From: Gossypium raimondii | Lineage: Eukaryota > Streptophyta > Magnoliopsida > Malvales > Malvaceae | DNA: 64,000 nt | NCBI RefSeq assembly: GCF_025698545.1 | Contig: NC_068567.1 | Coordinates: 60,648,705-60,712,704, forward strand | Reading direction: 5' to 3' | In this document: positions 61,285 through 64,000 of the stretch, piece by piece | Layout of the letters: each line of letters begins with the position of its first letter | Numbering within the stretch: position 1 is the first letter of the stretch | Notes under the pieces: generated by a model | The model's input: only the letters and a program-made list of their open reading frames with translations | Databases searched by the model: none | What the model was told of the DNA's origin: nothing | Position numbers and translations under genes: made by a program

Positions 61285-62127
61285 TGAGTTACAGTTTGGA
61301 AGAAAACGAGTATTATAATTAACACCCCGAAACTGTAAATGAAGAATCGGGGTATAAATTTATTCCTTTTGATTTTAAAAAGGCCCTCTCTCTGTGGTGG
61401 AGAATTTTGATTGAATTTAAAGCAAAAATGGCGCTGAATTTTTCAAACCCGCCAAACATTTTATTATTCAGCGTAATTCCCTCTCCTTTTTTTTTTTTTC
61501 TTATTATAATTTGACTAAAATTGGTTAACCCAGGTGGAAGAGAAAGAAAATTGGTTTTATTTTGCCTCTAGTCCCTGTATTTTTTAGACTTTTGAAATTT
61601 AATCTCTTTCCTTTTAGTTTCAACAATTTAATACCTCTTCTTGTCTAATTCAAAATAAAAATCCAATCGATGATATTGTTAATGAACCTTCGCAAAATTC
61701 TAATATATCAAAATTATACCTTAATTTTATTTTTATGTGCAATATCATATCAATTTAAATGTTAAATTATTGTATACGGATATAATTATAATTACCCAAT
61801 GAGAAAATAAATAAATTTAATTATTTTTCAACTGTGTACAATTAAATTAAAATAAAATATTCATGCGAATAATAATTAAACATAATCAAAATCACTTATA
61901 AAAATCCTTCTCATGAGAATTAAAAATTTTAAAATGAATAAAAGATAATTTAAAATTTTAATGCAGTGATTATTGTAACAGCATTTTTCTGATATACATA
62001 CAACAGCAGTTAACTATAAAGCTAAAACCAGACATTGGCGATACAAACTAAAATGAATATAAGGTTTGAAAGAATTACTAACCAGCAAAGCCAATTTATC
62101 TGTTAGTCTGAAATCTGCCCCCAGTTT
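61285..62127. other. Promoter region of the C2 gene / PTEN2 3' flank
   Basis: 61285-61500 includes the C2 gene leader and proximal promoter, with a T12 run near 61488. Around 61560-61960 is a worn TIR-type repeat (cctctagtccctgtattttt...). The last ~130 bases are likely PTEN2 3' untranslated region. No gene seen. Confidence 0.45.
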
Positions 62128-64000
62128 TTACTCATTTTCATAGTCTTCTTCATCTCCAAAACTGAAAACAGACGTATCAGCAGCCATTACCTTGAATTCA
62201 CTTTCTGAGCTCGAAACTTCAGTGCTGGCAGCAGCAGCAGCGGCATCTTTTGTCGGGTTACTAGTAGTGTGTGTCTGTTTGGAGTTTGCACTTCCTAAAG
62301 AAACTTTTTCAGTAGAATGAACTAAACTTGTAACTTGATCTGGATTGGTACTCGTTTCCGATTTGGTGGTGGCTGAGGGGGCAGCTGGTTTTTGCTGCCT
62401 GTTTGTTGATGTGGCAGACTCTTCTTCCTCACCGTCTGAGAACACATCATCTTTGTTGTTATTGTTGCTTGATGGGGCTGCACTGGTGCCTGAACTTTCA
62501 TCTGGCTTAGTTGTGGTAGTTTTGGTTGGTGGGTTCGACGGAACAGGGTCATTATAATCTGCTAGCACAACCTCAACCTGGAAACCAGGGGAAGGTAATT
62601 TCCTCTGCATATATTACCAAAAAGTGGCAATAACATCAGAGAAGACACTATTTCAACCAGACATAAAGAAATATAAAGATCTTGTCTCATCATAACATTT
62701 TCATGTTTTTACCTTGTCAAACCAATCAAGATCACTGGTATTCAGAATTTTTCTGTTTTCCATCATTGTTGTGTTTAGCCAACTGATAGATCAAATGGGC
62801 GGAAACACAATAAGACCAGTTAAATAAACACAAAGTTCAATATAATTTTATCAGAGAGGGGGAACTAATTACAGACCAGTAAAAATCTCCTTGGCCATCA
62901 TGAAAATGAATTTTGAAGTCCCCGGCCAACTCGGTCAGACCAGGTTCCCCAGGCAAAGCAAATACCATGACTCCTTTCTTTGGTGCACTAAACCAATAAT
63001 CTTCTGGCTGTGAATTAGCACACAAAACTTTGAATTGGTGAGGATGCTCCAGAGAGCTTCAAATGGCATGTTTTAAAAATTATAGGTTGTGATCATATTG
63101 ATTAGATAAAAGAACCAAACATACAGAGAGATCCTTGGTACGTGTATGCTTCTTTGTCGAGAAGAGAACACCTGCAGAGAGAGGAAGCTCATGATGATTA
63201 TGTAGAGGCAGAAAGGCATGAATGTTTTAGTAGGACAATACAATGACTACATGTTCACCTGTTTGGAGCGCTACAGGGAAAATAATGCATATGAAAATTT
63301 AATTTGAAATGATGGCTCAAGTCAATTATAACCTCATTAGATTGCTCTCTTAGTTGTTATCAGGACAATTCAAATAGGGAAAAAACGAGTCTGCAATTAA
63401 AGATAAATATGATTTTGAAATTCCTACAAGTGCCTGCAGCTGAAAGTTTGGGCAGTAAAATCTCATATTCACGTCTATCCAAACGAGTTTGTCTATGCAT
63501 CAAAAGCATCTTATGCACGTATTGAGAAGCTCAAAATAACTAAAGGAAGCACCAATCATCGATTAAACAAAAAAAATTGTCATACCGTTATGATCAGACA
63601 CTGTAATGGAGGGCCTGATCCAATAAGGACAACGAAGAAGCCGGAATCCTCGAAGCATGCACCTGTATAAAGATGGTCTCAGCACTAATATAAAACCAAA
63701 GATGCAATATAAACATTGCATTGCTAGAAGAATACCTGCGCCCAGGCTGGTTTTCACCATTGAAGTATGTTAAGGTGCGCTCAAAGTATTTGACATACCT
63801 CTGGAGAACATAACAAGAAAATATATGGTAATCAGATAAGATATAAACAGCTTGCCAAAGAATGAACCCAGAAAACACAACTCAAAGAAAACAGCTAGAA
63901 GTCAACTGCTCACAATTTGACTAGGTAGAACAAGCCCCTTTCCATCCACACATCTTTTCTGGTTGTAATATCCCATTGACTCTTCAGCAGTGGGAAAGAA
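62128..64000 (-). CDS. PTEN2: PTEN2-type phosphatidylinositol phosphatase, C-terminal part
   Basis: Partial at the right edge. Exons in transcription order: 63914-64000 (cut), 63736-63800, 63586-63662, 63125-63171, 62877-63007, 62713-62782 and 62128-62604, in consistent phase, giving the last 317 residues. YYNQKRCVDGKGLVLPSQI-RYVKYFE is the end of the phosphatase domain; the catalytic CX5R loop lies outside the window. The C2 domain follows (RCMLRGFRLLRCPYWIRPSI, FSAPKKGVMVFALPGEPG, FKIHFHDGQGDFYCWLNTT, LPSPGFQVEVVLADY). A ~140-residue Ser/Thr/Asn-rich low-complexity tail (NNNNKDDVFSDGEEEES, a six-Ala run) ends in the conserved SSSESEFKVMAADTSVFSFG. Plant PTEN2 proteins act on 3-phosphoinositides and bind phosphatidic acid. 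The gene lies upstream of, and in line with, the C2 gene. Confidence 0.95.

Overview
The window looks like nuclear DNA of a dicot plant, most likely cotton (Gossypium) or a close Malvaceae relative. Genes have short AT-rich GT-AG introns and encode plant-only proteins (TIC21, SEP1, NHD1, a D3-type cyclin). The space between genes is very AT-rich and packed with short inverted-repeat elements, SINE-like repeats, LINE pieces and LTR remains. The cotton assignment rests on my recollection of these repeat families and was not checked by any search. Exon boundaries below were worked out by hand from GT/AG sites, reading phase and protein family.

Layout. 1-12 kb is repeat territory: a solo LTR with a clean 5-bp target duplication (2295-4783), a decayed L1-type LINE (about 6.0-10.9 kb) interrupted near its 3' end by a small inverted-repeat element, a tRNA-like SINE, then an ~80-bp minisatellite whose units follow an A-B-B higher-order order. 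12.7-13.5 kb holds an intronless R2R3-MYB gene of the MYB44/70/73/77 group. 14-19.4 kb is intergenic with several long-TIR elements.

19.6-34.1 kb is a gene-dense island of seven gene models: a PRKRIP1-like spliceosome protein (+), a reticulon-like protein (+), TIC21 (-), the plastid Na+/H+ antiporter NHD1 (-), SEP1 (+) and an SLX9 ribosome biogenesis factor (-), with a LINE scrap between the first two; the models were all reconstructed across their introns. Three consecutive genes (TIC21, NHD1, SEP1) encode plastid membrane proteins; NHD1 and SEP1 are divergent and each has a G-box near its start. The PRKRIP1-like and SLX9 genes both carry telo-box and site II type motifs, as is usual for plant ribosome/RNA-processing genes.

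34.7-57.4 kb is mostly intergenic, with one gene, a D3-type cyclin (41870-43274, -), and many nested inverted-repeat elements and SINE copies. 57.4-64 kb carries a C2-domain protein with a Pro/Gly/Tyr-rich tail, whose last intron is a nest of insertions, and the 3' part of a PTEN2-type lipid phosphatase gene that runs off the right edge.

I found no clear new biological system. The most interesting leads are the higher-order minisatellite, AACCGG clusters in the MYB gene's own promoter, a (TA)n tract that forms the 3' splice-site region of an SLX9 intron, a possible alternative hydrophobic C-terminus of the C2 protein, and a nearly identical 142-bp tandem duplication between NHD1 and TIC21.
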